NCBI RefSeq assembly: GCF_000317105.1 | Contig: NC_019693.1 | Span: forward strand, 2,790,001-2,854,000 | Source of the DNA: Oscillatoria acuminata PCC 6304 | Lineage (GTDB): Bacteria > Cyanobacteriota > Cyanobacteriia > Cyanobacteriales > Laspinemataceae | DNA length: 64,000 bases | Reading direction: 5' to 3' | Part shown: piece after piece, positions 33,931 to 42,236 of the stretch | Position numbering within the stretch: position 1 is the first letter of the stretch | How the letters are laid out: every line of letters begins with the position of its first letter | Translations under genes and position numbers: made by a program | Notes under the pieces: generated by a model | What the model was told of the DNA's origin: nothing | Database searches by the model: none | What the model saw: only the letters and a program-made list of their open reading frames with translations

Positions 33931-35250
33931 TCAAAATGTGAGATGACAAATCAGCAAGGAGGCGAGAATCCCCGTCAAATCAGCTAAAAGGGCAGCGGGT
34001 AAGGTGTGGCGCGTTCGCACAACCCCAATGCTGCCAAAATAAACCGCCATCACATAAAAGGTGGTTTCTGTGGAACCTTGCATGGTAGAAACCAGGTAAG
34101 ACAAGAATCCATCGGGGTCATTTTCGACGATTTCTGCCATCACCCCAAATGCACCACTGCCGGATAAGGGGCGAATCAGCGCCATTGGTAAGGCTTCCGG
34201 TGGCATGGCAATCAAGTTGGTGATGGGGGATAAAGCTGCCGTCATTACATCCAATGCGCCACTGCTGCGAAACATTCCGATCGCCACAAAAATTGCCACC
34301 AGAAACGGGATAATTCTCACAGCAATATCAAATCCTTCTTTCGCACCTTCGGTTAATACTTCATAGACTTTCACCCCGCGAAAATAGCCAATCAGTAGGA
34401 AGCTACAAATCACTAAAGGTAACAACCCATTAGAAATTGCCTCAATGATTTGGGTGGTTGCTAATCCCGCAGTTCCGGCGATGGTTAAGCGATAGATAAT
34501 GGCACCAAAAAATAGCACAATTAACCCGCCAAAAAACCAGCGTCCCACGAGTCCCGGGGGTTCTAAGGGTTCAACGGGTTGGGCATATTCTACGGGTTCT
34601 GCGGGGGTGTCTGAGCCCGATTCTGAGACGATTACGGGGGGATTTGGATCAGAGTCGCGATTCCGATGTGCGAGAAATTTAGCCGCCAGAATTGCCACGG
34701 TGGTTGAGGCACAGGTGGCAATAATTGAGGGAATAATAATGGCCCCAGGATTGGTGGCCCCAGCGGAAGCGCGCACGGTGATCGCCCCAATGGGTAAAAT
34801 GGTCACCGAGGAAGTGTTAATGGCTAAAAATAAGCACATGGCATTGGTGGCAGTGCCAGGGTCCGGATTCAGGCGATTCAGTTCCTTCATTGCCTTGAGT
34901 CCAATCGGGGTGGCAGCATTGCCTAATCCCAAGGCATTGGCAGAGATATTTAAGATAATGGCAGACATAGCGGGATGATCCGGGGGAATATCGGGAAACA
35001 GTCGGATCATCAAGGGACGAATCCCTCGGGCGATCGCCTCCATGAGTCCCGCCACTTCCACCACCCGCAGAATTCCCAACCACAAGGCTAAAGCCCCAAT
35101 TAACCCGATCGCCAGGGTCACCGCATTCGCTGCCGACTCAAATGCCGCTTCTGTCAGTTCCGGCAGAGTCCCTCGCATTGTTGCGACGACGGTAGACCCT
35201 ACCATCAGAAACAGCCAAATGCTATTGAGGGGAGATTCAGATTTTTTCAC
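33931..35250 (-). CDS. SpmA-SpmB fusion, nucleoside-recognition (Gate) domain membrane protein
   Basis: One 439-residue chain joins two halves that are separate proteins (SpmA and SpmB) in Bacillus. The N-terminal half (about 1-200; MSAIILNISANALGLGNAATPIGLKAM, TNAMCLFLAINTSSVT) is SpmA-like. A charged linker (about 205-235, rich in Pro/Glu) leads to the SpmB-like half (about 240-439; LIRPLSGSGAFGVMAEI, VSTMQGSTETTFYVMAVYFG). About ten membrane helices are expected. In Bacillus the pair is needed for spore core dehydration; in non-sporulating bacteria the function is unknown and probably transport-related. Confidence 0.87.
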   Translation of the reverse strand: MKKSESPLNSIWLFLMVGSTVVATMRGTLPELTEAAFESAANAVTLAIGLIGALALWLGILRVVEVAGLMEAIARGIRPLMIRLFPDIPPDHPAMSAIILNISANALGLGNAATPIGLKAMKELNRLNPDPGTATNAMCLFLAINTSSVTILPIGAITVRASAGATNPGAIIIPSIIATCASTTVAILAAKFLAHRNRDSDPNPPVIVSESGSDTPAEPVEYAQPVEPLEPPGLVGRWFFGGLIVLFFGAIIYRLTIAGTAGLATTQIIEAISNGLLPLVICSFLLIGYFRGVKVYEVLTEGAKEGFDIAVRIIPFLVAIFVAIGMFRSSGALDVMTAALSPITNLIAMPPEALPMALIRPLSGSGAFGVMAEIVENDPDGFLSYLVSTMQGSTETTFYVMAVYFGSIGVVRTRHTLPAALLADLTGILASLLICHLTF

Positions 35251-35324
35251 AGACTTTTCACAGGGAAAGTTTCCGAGTTATGGTAGCATTAGCGACCCAA
35301 GGCTATAAACCCTCCTCTCTCCCC

Positions 35325-35885
35325 TCAATCACCATGAGTTGTCATCAAAACGCTATTCGCCGAGTCCAAAGAGGTGCCACACCAGGGACAACCAAAATCG
35401 AGGAGTTTATAATGAGAAATCTTCTGGCAATTCGGACATTCTAAACCATAGGTTGGAAGCGGTTTGCGGGGAACGCGACGGCGCAGGGGTTGACTGAGGG
35501 AGGGTTCGCTATCATCATCTTCTGGGGTGGAAACGGCCACATTACAGGAGAACCGAGGGTCAATCGCCATGACTTTGAGTTTGACTTGTCCCAAACAAAT
35601 GACGCTTCCTTGGGTTAACATCGTCTCACCCTGGGCCAAAATTTGCCCATCCACTTTAGAAGGATTGCTGGGTCGAAGATTTCTTAAATAAAAATGACTT
35701 TTCTGCGGGTCATAAAAGATTTCAACGTGCAACCCAGATACCGTCGGATGGAGCAAAACGATATCGCAGCGAGTCGGATCGCGACCGATCCGGACGGTCC
35801 CCGGATGTTTGCTAGGTTGCTTATCCCATAAGGTTTGAGTTCTGAGTTCACCGGCTTCAATCCACTTTAGGGTTAGTTCATGCAT
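35325..35885 (-). CDS. FHA domain protein with C-terminal zinc ribbon
   Basis: A 186-residue cytoplasmic protein from the ATG at 35885 (MHELTLKWIEAGEL). The FHA domain (about 25-100) keeps the phosphothreonine-binding elements: VRIGRDPTRCDIVL, the TVSGLHVEI Ser/His, and LRNLRPSNPSKVDG with the Asn. A C-terminal Cys4 ribbon (CPNC about 146, CPWC about 163) may bind zinc. It could read Thr phosphorylation made by Ser/Thr kinases, of which three large ones lie 10-27 kb away; that link is only a guess. It is a single gene with an unusual domain pair. Confidence 0.87.
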   Translation of the reverse strand: MHELTLKWIEAGELRTQTLWDKQPSKHPGTVRIGRDPTRCDIVLLHPTVSGLHVEIFYDPQKSHFYLRNLRPSNPSKVDGQILAQGETMLTQGSVICLGQVKLKVMAIDPRFSCNVAVSTPEDDDSEPSLSQPLRRRVPRKPLPTYGLECPNCQKISHYKLLDFGCPWCGTSLDSANSVLMTTHGD

Positions 35886-36469
35886 GGCGATCGCAATTTT
35901 CCATAGTAGCAGCACCTGTTTTCCGCCCCTGAGTCGGGAAGATTTCTTTATGATTTAGCTTTTTTCCATACAGCGGCAAGTATAGAAGCACACCATTACA
36001 CGGGTCCCTTATCCCTTATCCTTTGTCCGTTTCCTGGAAAGCGATTTCGAGTTTTGTACAGAAACGATTGAGTTGCGGCCAACATGAGGCCAAGAAACCC
36101 TGTTTCCAATCCTCTCCACCGGGTCCCGATGCTCTGCTCTGTTTTCCGGTTGATCACTTCTCTTGAAACTGTACCTGGTTACCTCCCTCGATGGACTAGG
36201 TTTAACGAATCTTCATACTTGCTTGCGATCGCCAGCAAGTTCCTGTTTGAGCATCAGCGGTCTTTTCCATCCTAGAGCATCGGTAGCGGATGGGATCTCA
36301 AGGACAAGAAACCGGGGTTTTGGCCCAAATAGGGTGCAAATCTCGCAGAATTTTTGTAAAGAAACCCGGTTTCTAACCTTTCCTGGGTTACCGGGGGCGA
36401 TCGCCATTGAATCACACCCTTTGACCCATTTACCCCTCTCGACGACCATCAAAAATCACCCTGATTTCC
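35886..36469. other. 584-base gap with an inverted repeat
   Basis: The gap lies beyond the start of the FHA gene and downstream of the DUF7219-like gene; both are on the minus strand. I see no convincing gene. The only clear structure is an interrupted inverted repeat: AGAAACCGGGGTTT (36307-36320) with AAACCCGGTTTCT (36362-36374), one base of mismatch. GAAACC/GGTTTC motifs recur elsewhere in the gap. Confidence 0.5.
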
Positions 36470-36679
36470 CTAGGGGACAGTCTCACTCAAATCCTCCCAT
36501 AGGGTATTCATTTTGGCAAAAGCATCTTCTAAAGAAATTTTTCCACCCGTTGCCAAACTGCTGAGGATACTGACGCGATTACTAAATTTTTGCAAATTTT
36601 GATGAAAAATCAGTTGTTCTGCGTCCTGATTTCCGTGAGAATGATTGGGGGAATCAATAAATTGGAAATGAGCTGTCAT
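36470..36679 (-). CDS. DUF7219-like small protein
   Basis: The C-terminal half (LIFHQNLQKFSNRVSILSSL, then GGKIS and a helix) resembles a short cyanobacterial family (DUF7219-type) of unknown function. I use the ATG at 36679 (MTAHFQFIDSP), giving 69 residues as usual for the group. The frame is open further upstream to 36844, but that part is not like the family. It lies just downstream of the endonuclease V gene on the same strand and may be co-transcribed with it. The role is unknown; the family link is by memory of the pattern. Confidence 0.6.
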   Translation of the reverse strand: MTAHFQFIDSPNHSHGNQDAEQLIFHQNLQKFSNRVSILSSLATGGKISLEDAFAKMNTLWEDLSETVP

Positions 36680-36856
36680 GGCAGAACCCTCCCATCGCTT
36701 ATTATTACCAGCGATCGCTTCTTGAATCTTGTTATTATCTCCTAAAAACTCCAACGGCACAGCGATCGCCTGAACCTCAGAGGTGCGATCTTCATCAAAT
36801 CTAGCCGTGACGCAAATCTGGCCGGAGTGCGATCGCGATCGCACTGGGGAATTTTC

Positions 36857-37516
36857 CTAACTCGAAGCGAGGCGATCGCTCATCCTGGTTGTTTCCGGGA
36901 GTCGGTATTGGGGAGTGCAACGCAGCACATAATCCAACGCAGTGGGTAAACTAATCCGATGACCAATGGAAATATAAAGGGGATTGACATGACTGCGCGA
37001 TCGCAGAACCGCCCCCACAGTTTCCCCCTGATCCAGCAACGGTTGCCAACTGCCGCGTTCCGGGGGTAACACCTCATGGGTGCCAATAAATCGGGACTTC
37101 GCAACCCCAATTGCCGGGAGATTCGTCAGTACCCCCAGATGACAAGCAATCCCAAACCGCCGGGGATGAGCTAATCCCTGACCATCACAGAGTAGCAAAT
37201 CGGGCAGAATGGTCAACTGTTCCAGGGCCTCCAAAACCGCTGGAACTTCCCGAAACGAGAGGAATCCAGGAATGTAAGGGAACTGAGTCGGACAACGGGC
37301 GATCGCCTGATCACAGAGTTGCAAATCTGGAAAGCTCAACACCACCACTGCCGCCTGAGTCTGTTGTTCCTGTTCCTGATATCCCGCATCCACCCCCGCC
37401 ACATATCGAACCTGTGGCAAGTCATCTTTCACAATCACCTGTCCCCGTAACTCTTCTTGAATCGCAGTCGCCTCCTCCACCGTCTGCGGCCAACTTTGCG
37501 GCTTTTCAATTTTCAT
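36857..37516 (-). CDS. nfi: Endonuclease V (deoxyinosine 3' endonuclease)
   Basis: Repair nuclease that nicks DNA at the second bond 3' to deoxyinosine, formed by adenine deamination. At 219 residues it has the usual length. The motifs VAGVDAGY (first Asp), [15 protein letters not shown] (PYIP wedge), [22 protein letters not shown] (Asp and His) and [11 protein letters not shown] are intact. No other repair gene is adjacent. It runs in the same direction as the DUF7219-like gene. Confidence 0.95.
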   Translation of the reverse strand: MKIEKPQSWPQTVEEATAIQEELRGQVIVKDDLPQVRYVAGVDAGYQEQEQQTQAAVVVLSFPDLQLCDQAIARCPTQFPYIPGFLSFREVPAVLEALEQLTILPDLLLCDGQGLAHPRRFGIACHLGVLTNLPAIGVAKSRFIGTHEVLPPERGSWQPLLDQGETVGAVLRSRSHVNPLYISIGHRISLPTALDYVLRCTPQYRLPETTRMSDRLASS

Positions 37517-37753
37517 AACATTTTATTACTTTTAGGACAATCTTCTGGATTCCGGTTTAACATTTTAACAGTCACTCCATTTGTATCGAGCTTTAGGGGA
37601 CAGGAATAGCCAGTCAAGTCCCTGGGAGCATCAAGGGCAACCCTAGACCCCTCTGGACTTAAACTCTTAAAAACTTAAGAAAATTTTCATAAAGGTTCGG
37701 AATGGGGTCTTGCCGAGAAAGAGCACATTTCAACATCATTAAGGTAAATCAAA

Positions 37754-38596
37754 ATGCCAGCTAAAACCAGTTATTCTTACGAATCCAAGACCATTTTTTG
37801 GATTGCCGGTTCCGTGATTGGGGCGATTTTCTTGTTAATCTTAGCCTCCAGTTTAAAGCCCTTTGTGATAATCAACGCCGGGGAACGCGGCGTGGTCATG
37901 AAATTTGGAAAAGTCCAGGAAGGCATCTTGGATGAAGGGATTCACGGAATTATCCCCTTGGTCACTCGCGTGGAAACCCTCAGCGTTCGGGTCCAAAAAG
38001 ACGAACTCAAAGCCGATGCTGCTTCTAAAGATTTACAGTATGTTACCATTAACGTCGCCCTGAATTGGCGCGTGGATGCCACCCAAGTGAATACCGTTTA
38101 TCAGACCATTGGCGATGAAACTCAAATTGTCAACCTGATTATTTCTCCCGCCGTTTCTGAAGTGGTTAAAGCGGCTACGGCTAAAAACAATGCCGAGGAA
38201 ATCATCACGCGACGCCGGGAGTTAAAAGAAGAAATCGATAGCGATATTCGCGAACGACTATCAACTTATGGTATTTTAGTCGATGATATTTCCTTGGTAA
38301 ATATCGAATTTTCTCCCGAATTTGCCAAAGCCATTGAAGCCAAACAAATTGCGGAACAAGAAGCCAGACGGGCCTCATTTATTGCTCAAAAAGCCGAACA
38401 AGAAGCCTTTGCTGATATTAATCGGGCCAAAGGTCAAGCAGAAGCTCAACGATTGTTACGAGAAAACCTCACTCCATCGATTCTCCAAAAAGAAGCTATT
38501 GAAAAGTGGAATGGACAGTTTCCAATGGTGATGGGGGGTGATGGAGCATTGCCTTTTATTAATATTACGCCGCCTGCTTCTACGGCTAATCCCTAA
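37754..38596 (+). CDS. Prohibitin/SPFH family membrane protein
   Basis: A 280-residue membrane scaffold: one N-terminal helix (about 13-33), the SPFH/band 7 domain (about 34-190; INAGERGVVMKFGKVQ, VTINVALNWRVD, YGILVDDISLVNIEFSPEF) and a long coiled coil (about 190-245). This is the prohibitin pattern, and cyanobacteria have one or more close relatives (e.g. Synechocystis slr1106). Members form ring-like assemblies that organise membrane microdomains and influence AAA proteases such as FtsH. No protease gene is adjacent. The ATG at 37754 precedes the membrane helix directly. Confidence 0.93.
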   Translation: MPAKTSYSYESKTIFWIAGSVIGAIFLLILASSLKPFVIINAGERGVVMKFGKVQEGILDEGIHGIIPLVTRVETLSVRVQKDELKADAASKDLQYVTINVALNWRVDATQVNTVYQTIGDETQIVNLIISPAVSEVVKAATAKNNAEEIITRRRELKEEIDSDIRERLSTYGILVDDISLVNIEFSPEFAKAIEAKQIAEQEARRASFIAQKAEQEAFADINRAKGQAEAQRLLRENLTPSILQKEAIEKWNGQFPMVMGGDGALPFINITPPASTANP

Positions 38597-38710
38597 CTCT
38601 AAAGGAGGAGGGAAAGGTCATCAATTCACCTAAAAATATAGGGTCTGCTTTCACTTTCCCGTCCTCCAGTGTCAAAATAGAGGGGGAGTAGTTTCGAGAC
38701 AGACAAACCT

Positions 38711-40045
38711 ATGACTTCCAACGAGACCCTGCGATCGCTTCCCCTACCCCCCGGGAAATTAGGCTTACCCCTGATTGGCGAAACCGTCAGCTTCTTGCGC
38801 GATCGCGACTTCCAAAAGAAGCGCCGCGAAAAATATGGAACCGTTTACAAAACCCATCTGTTTGGACAACCGACAGTAGTCCTAGTCGGTTCCGAAGCGA
38901 ATCGCTTTTTGTTCACCCATGATAATAGCTATTTTAGCGCCACTTGGCCTTATAGTACCCGCACCTTACTCGGTCCTCAATCCCTCGCCACCCAAAGCGG
39001 TAACGAACATACCAGTAGAAGGCGCTTGATGGTCCAGGCATTTCTTCCCAAGGCGATCGCCGGATACCTTCCCGGCATGGAACAACTCACCCATCGCTAT
39101 CTCCAACAATGGGAAACCCTCGGAGAAATGACCTGGTATCCATTGCTGAGAACCTATATGTTCGACATTGCCAGCACCTTATTAATTGGCACGGAAAACG
39201 GATCTGAAACCGCCTATCTCAGCCAAATTTTTAAAACCTGGTGTGAGGGATTATTTTCGATTCCCCTTAATCTACCTTGGACCCAATTTGGAAAAGCTTT
39301 CCGCTGCCGAACCTTGCTCCTGAAAAAAGTCGAAGAAATTGTGGAGCGCCGTCAGCAAGAAACTGACTTTAAAACTGATGCTCTAGGCTTACTTTTAGCC
39401 GCAAAAGATGAAGAGGGAAATGGATTAACCTTAGAAGAACTCAAAGACCAAGTATTGCTCCTGCTCTTTGCCGGTCATGAAACCCTAACCTCCTCCCTTT
39501 GTTCCTTCTGTCTCTTACTGGCACAACATCCACAAGTCATCACCAAACTGCGAGAAGAACAGCAAAAAGTCGGATTTACTGGATCTCTAACGATGGAGAT
39601 GCTCAAAGAAATGACTTACTTAGAACAGGTCATCAAAGAAGTGCTGCGATTAATCCCACCCGTTGGCGGGGGATTTCGCACGGTGATTAAATCTTGTGAG
39701 TTTAGTGACTATCAAATCCCCGAGGGTTGGATGGCTTTGTATCAGATTAATCAAACCCATCAAGATAGTTCAATTTATCCCAATCCCCAAGAATTTGACC
39801 CCGATCGCTTCAGTTCAGACCGGACTGAAGAGAAGCACAAAACCTTTGGATTCATCCCCTTTGGCGGAGGTGCGCGAGAATGTGTAGGGAAGGCATTTGC
39901 AATGTTAGTCTTGCGGGTCTTCGGAACCCATTTAGTCCACGGTTATGACTGGGAATTGTTGCCAGACCAAAATTTAGAATTAGCAATCGTACCCACCCCC
40001 TCTCCTCGGGATGGATTGCGGGTCAAGTTTAGCCGAAGAGGTTAG
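38711..40045 (+). CDS. Cytochrome P450, CYP120-like
   Basis: Heme-thiolate monooxygenase of 444 residues. The I-helix motif LFAGHETLTSS, ExxR (EVLR), the heme loop FIPFGGGARECVGKAFAM with the Cys ligand (about 390) and an N-terminal proline-rich PLPPGKLGLPLIGE are all present. No membrane anchor is seen, so it is soluble. The overall sequence resembles cyanobacterial CYP120 proteins, one of which (Synechocystis slr0574) binds retinoids; the substrate here is not proven. No redox partner gene is nearby; ferredoxin would be supplied from elsewhere. An imperfectly extended palindrome follows the stop. Confidence 0.93.
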   Translation: MTSNETLRSLPLPPGKLGLPLIGETVSFLRDRDFQKKRREKYGTVYKTHLFGQPTVVLVGSEANRFLFTHDNSYFSATWPYSTRTLLGPQSLATQSGNEHTSRRRLMVQAFLPKAIAGYLPGMEQLTHRYLQQWETLGEMTWYPLLRTYMFDIASTLLIGTENGSETAYLSQIFKTWCEGLFSIPLNLPWTQFGKAFRCRTLLLKKVEEIVERRQQETDFKTDALGLLLAAKDEEGNGLTLEELKDQVLLLLFAGHETLTSSLCSFCLLLAQHPQVITKLREEQQKVGFTGSLTMEMLKEMTYLEQVIKEVLRLIPPVGGGFRTVIKSCEFSDYQIPEGWMALYQINQTHQDSSIYPNPQEFDPDRFSSDRTEEKHKTFGFIPFGGGARECVGKAFAMLVLRVFGTHLVHGYDWELLPDQNLELAIVPTPSPRDGLRVKFSRRG

Positions 40046-40086
40046 AAATGGAGGGAGTTAAGAACGTTTCCGTATAGCCGCACCCT

Positions 40087-40120
40087 AATGTAGAGTTGAT
40101 TCGCGAATCAACTCTACATT
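40087..40120. repeat. 34-bp perfect palindrome after the P450 gene
   Basis: It begins AATGTAGAGTTGATTCGC, is centred on TCGCGA and shares the TAGAG...ATTCGCGAAT...CTCTA core with the other palindromes. Here it stands between two genes on the same strand and may terminate the P450 transcript. Confidence 0.7.
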
Positions 40121-40196
40121 GAGGGTTTAATAGTAGTAAATATTGCGTAAGTCCTACAGTAAGAAATATGGCTGTCATATCGCATCCCATAACCTC

Positions 40197-40228
40197 TTGA
40201 CAATCAAATTAAGATTAGCTAGTATGAT
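40197..40228 (+). promoter_or_regulatory. Promoter of the toxin-antitoxin pair
   Basis: A perfect TTGACA (40197-40202) is followed 17 bases later by TAGTAT (40220-40225); a second choice is TATGAT at 40223-40228. The antitoxin ATG is 34-36 bases downstream. Antitoxin autoregulation here is likely by family but no operator is evident. Confidence 0.6.
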
Positions 40229-40261
40229 AAAGTAATGCTACCAAACCGCAAAAATTAGACT

Positions 40262-40492
40262 ATGAGCAAAAAAGTTAGCATCACCCTAGACGATGAAGTT
40301 TTAAAATTTGTAGATACAATGGCACCCGGGCATAACCGTAGCCGGTTTATTAATGAGATTCTTTTAAAAGAAAAACAGCAGCGGTTAATTAGAGAGCTTG
40401 CTGATGCTTATCGAGAACAAAGTGATGACCCCGAATTTCAACAAGAGGTTTTAACTTGGGACGTTACTGTGAGCGATGGTTTAAATGCCTAA
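40262..40492 (+). CDS. Ribbon-helix-helix antitoxin of a MazEF-type pair
   Basis: A 76-residue protein with an N-terminal ribbon-helix-helix fold (KKVSITLDDEVLKFVDTM, then NRSRFINEILLKEKQQRL), expected to bind its own promoter as a dimer. The acidic C-terminal part (YREQSDDPEFQQEVLTWDVT) is the likely toxin-binding tail. It overlaps the toxin gene by 8 bases, the classic antitoxin-first order. Note that it is RHH-type rather than the AbrB-type of E. coli MazE. Confidence 0.87.
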   Translation: MSKKVSITLDDEVLKFVDTMAPGHNRSRFINEILLKEKQQRLIRELADAYREQSDDPEFQQEVLTWDVTVSDGLNA

Positions 40493-40847
40493 CGGAATTT
40501 TAAATTATAAACGAGGCGAAATCTGGTGGGTGGATCTTCAGCCAGTTGTTGGAAGTGAAACTGATAAACAGCGTCCTTGTTTGATTTTGCAAAATGATAT
40601 TGGGAATCAACAGGGATCGACTACAATTATTGCTCCCTTATTGCCAGGAAGTAAAAAATATCCTTTTGTTGTTAATGTCAAGCCAACTCGACAAAATGGA
40701 TTGGATGGCGATCGCTATATCAATTTAAGCCAAATCAGAGCAGTAGATGCTCAACGGATCAAGAAAAAGCAGGGAGTTTTAGAGGATGAATATTGGAGTA
40801 AAATTGAAAAAGCAGTAATAATCGAGCTAGGTTTCTACAAAGAATAG
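40485..40847 (+). CDS. mazF: MazF/PemK family mRNA interferase toxin
   Basis: A 120-residue ribosome-independent endoribonuclease. The family start is clear (YKRGEIWWVDLQPVVGSETDKQRPCLILQND), with the catalytic Arg in KQRPCLI and the Thr of STTIIAPL, and a C-terminal LSQIRAVDAQRI. All key blocks are intact, so the toxin is probably active. It overlaps the upstream antitoxin by 8 bases. Such chromosomal pairs often stabilise regions or respond to stress or phage; which applies here is not shown. Confidence 0.92.
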   Translation: MPNGILNYKRGEIWWVDLQPVVGSETDKQRPCLILQNDIGNQQGSTTIIAPLLPGSKKYPFVVNVKPTRQNGLDGDRYINLSQIRAVDAQRIKKKQGVLEDEYWSKIEKAVIIELGFYKE

Positions 40848-41002
40848 TTCTGAGGTTCTATAGAACTTTGGCTCGGTTATCTTCATCTGCTTGCCGCCAC
40901 AGCTTTTTATCGAGGAAATTTTGTAAGTTACTATAATCTATGAATTTTTCAGATTTCAAATTGTCAATCATAGATTTAATGAAAGCAAAAAAGAGCGGAG
41001 CC

Positions 41003-41045
41003 AAAAATAAAAGAGTTTACAACTTTCTCTAAGCTGTAAACTCTT
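41003..41045 (-). terminator. Terminator of tRNA-Leu
   Basis: On the minus strand, AAGAGTTTACA (41045-41035) pairs with TGTAAACTCTT (41021-41011), and the right arm runs into a TTTTATTTTT tract (41012-41003). It is 13 bases beyond the tRNA 3' end. Confidence 0.78.
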
Positions 41046-41058
41046 ACTCATAATAGAG

Positions 41059-41139
41059 TGCGGACGGGGAGACTCGAACTCCCACATCAAAGACACTAGA
41101 ACCTAAATCTAGCGCGTCTACCAATTCCGCCACGTCCGC
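41059..41139 (-). tRNA. trnL-UAG: tRNA-Leu (anticodon UAG)
   Basis: The 81-base gene folds as a class II tRNA: acceptor stem GCGGACG with CGTCCGC, discriminator A at 41059, D-loop GGTAGACGC, anticodon stem-loop CTAGATTTAGGTTCTAG with UAG in the loop, a long variable arm, and the T-loop GTTCGAGTC. CCA is not encoded. A terminator follows directly. It reads the CUN leucine codons. Confidence 0.95.
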
Positions 41140-41210
41140 ATAAGTTCATCTTAGCAGAGGTTGCCCGCTTGCACAAGCATTTTGTGTCAACCCCCAAAAA
41201 TCTGGATTCT

Positions 41211-42161
41211 TCATCCCTTCATCCCCATGAGGGTGACTTCCCAGACGAGGCGGGGACTGGCGTAACTGAGGAGATAGCGTCTTGCGCGATCGAGGAGATG
41301 GAGGGGGTTAGGGTTGAAGGTCCCGCGCTGTTGGGAGGATAACCAGTAGGCGTGTTGGAGGTATTCAATCAGCCAAAGTTGCGCCTCATTGTCGAGACTG
41401 CGATCGATTTCTTTGGCAATTTCTAACGCTTGTTTAGTGGAGAGGGAGGGTTTCAGGGGTTTTTCCAGGAGTTCGGCAGGGATTTCCTGGAGTTTTTCCC
41501 AACAGCCGATCGCCGTTCCGGGAGACCCCTGCGCCATTGCCAATACCGCCGGATTCTCCAAAATTTGCGGGTATCCCACGGTTGCCAACACTTCCCCCAT
41601 CTGTGCATCGGTGAGGCGATAAAAGGGAATGCGCTGACACCGGGAAACTAAGGTGGGGAGGAGAGAATCAATTCCTGGTGCAATTAAAATAATACTCGCA
41701 CGTCCCGGTTCTTCCAGGGTTTTGAGCAATCCATTGGCAGCACTTTCTTTCATGGTTTGTGCCTCTTCTAGGACCACTACCTTGCGGAGTGCCTCTAGGG
41801 GATGGCGTCCTAAAAATTCCCCGATTTGACGGATTTGTTCGAGACGAATTTGCGGGGGGGATTTGCGTTTAAACCCGGTTGCTGCCGCTTCTGTGGCAGT
41901 GAGCATTTTGCCTTTATCCAGATAGGTGGGTTCTATCCAGAGTAAATCTGGGTGATTTTCCAGTTTGCGAGTGGAGGCAGGGGTTACGCCGGGATTTCTG
42001 GCAGTGAGGAGGAGTTCCAAAAAATACCGCGCTGCCAAACTGCGACCCACACCGGGAGCACCGGCAAAGAGATAGGCGGGTGCAATGCGATCGCGATACA
42101 CCGCCTGATTCAGGAGTTCGACAGCTTGGGGTTGTCCGATAAGTTTAGCAAAAACGGTCAT
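41211..42161 (-). CDS. holB: DNA polymerase III delta' subunit
   Basis: Clamp-loader subunit with an AAA+ fold. Visible: the FAKLIGQPQAVELLNQAV start, Walker A AGAPGVGRSLAARYFL (degenerate, GVGRS), KVVVLEEAQTMKESAANGLLKTLEEP (DEAx-like), and LLPTLVSRCQRIPF, the SRC motif typical of clamp loaders. At 316 residues it matches cyanobacterial delta'. The Lys to Arg change in Walker A fits delta', which does not hydrolyse ATP. It is divergent from glcE. Confidence 0.92.
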   Translation of the reverse strand: MTVFAKLIGQPQAVELLNQAVYRDRIAPAYLFAGAPGVGRSLAARYFLELLLTARNPGVTPASTRKLENHPDLLWIEPTYLDKGKMLTATEAAATGFKRKSPPQIRLEQIRQIGEFLGRHPLEALRKVVVLEEAQTMKESAANGLLKTLEEPGRASIILIAPGIDSLLPTLVSRCQRIPFYRLTDAQMGEVLATVGYPQILENPAVLAMAQGSPGTAIGCWEKLQEIPAELLEKPLKPSLSTKQALEIAKEIDRSLDNEAQLWLIEYLQHAYWLSSQQRGTFNPNPLHLLDRARRYLLSYASPRLVWEVTLMGMKG

Positions 42162-42236
42162 AAATTTTAGTTTTTAAAATTTAGAGTGGAGAGTGCAAAG
42201 ATAGTAAGAGATGTCCTAGGGTTCAACCGTTCTATC

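Noticed and set aside
36680-36844. N-terminal extension of the DUF7219-like protein
   Set aside because: The extra 55 residues do not match the small family and contain HIP1-rich sequence; the internal ATG gives the normal length.
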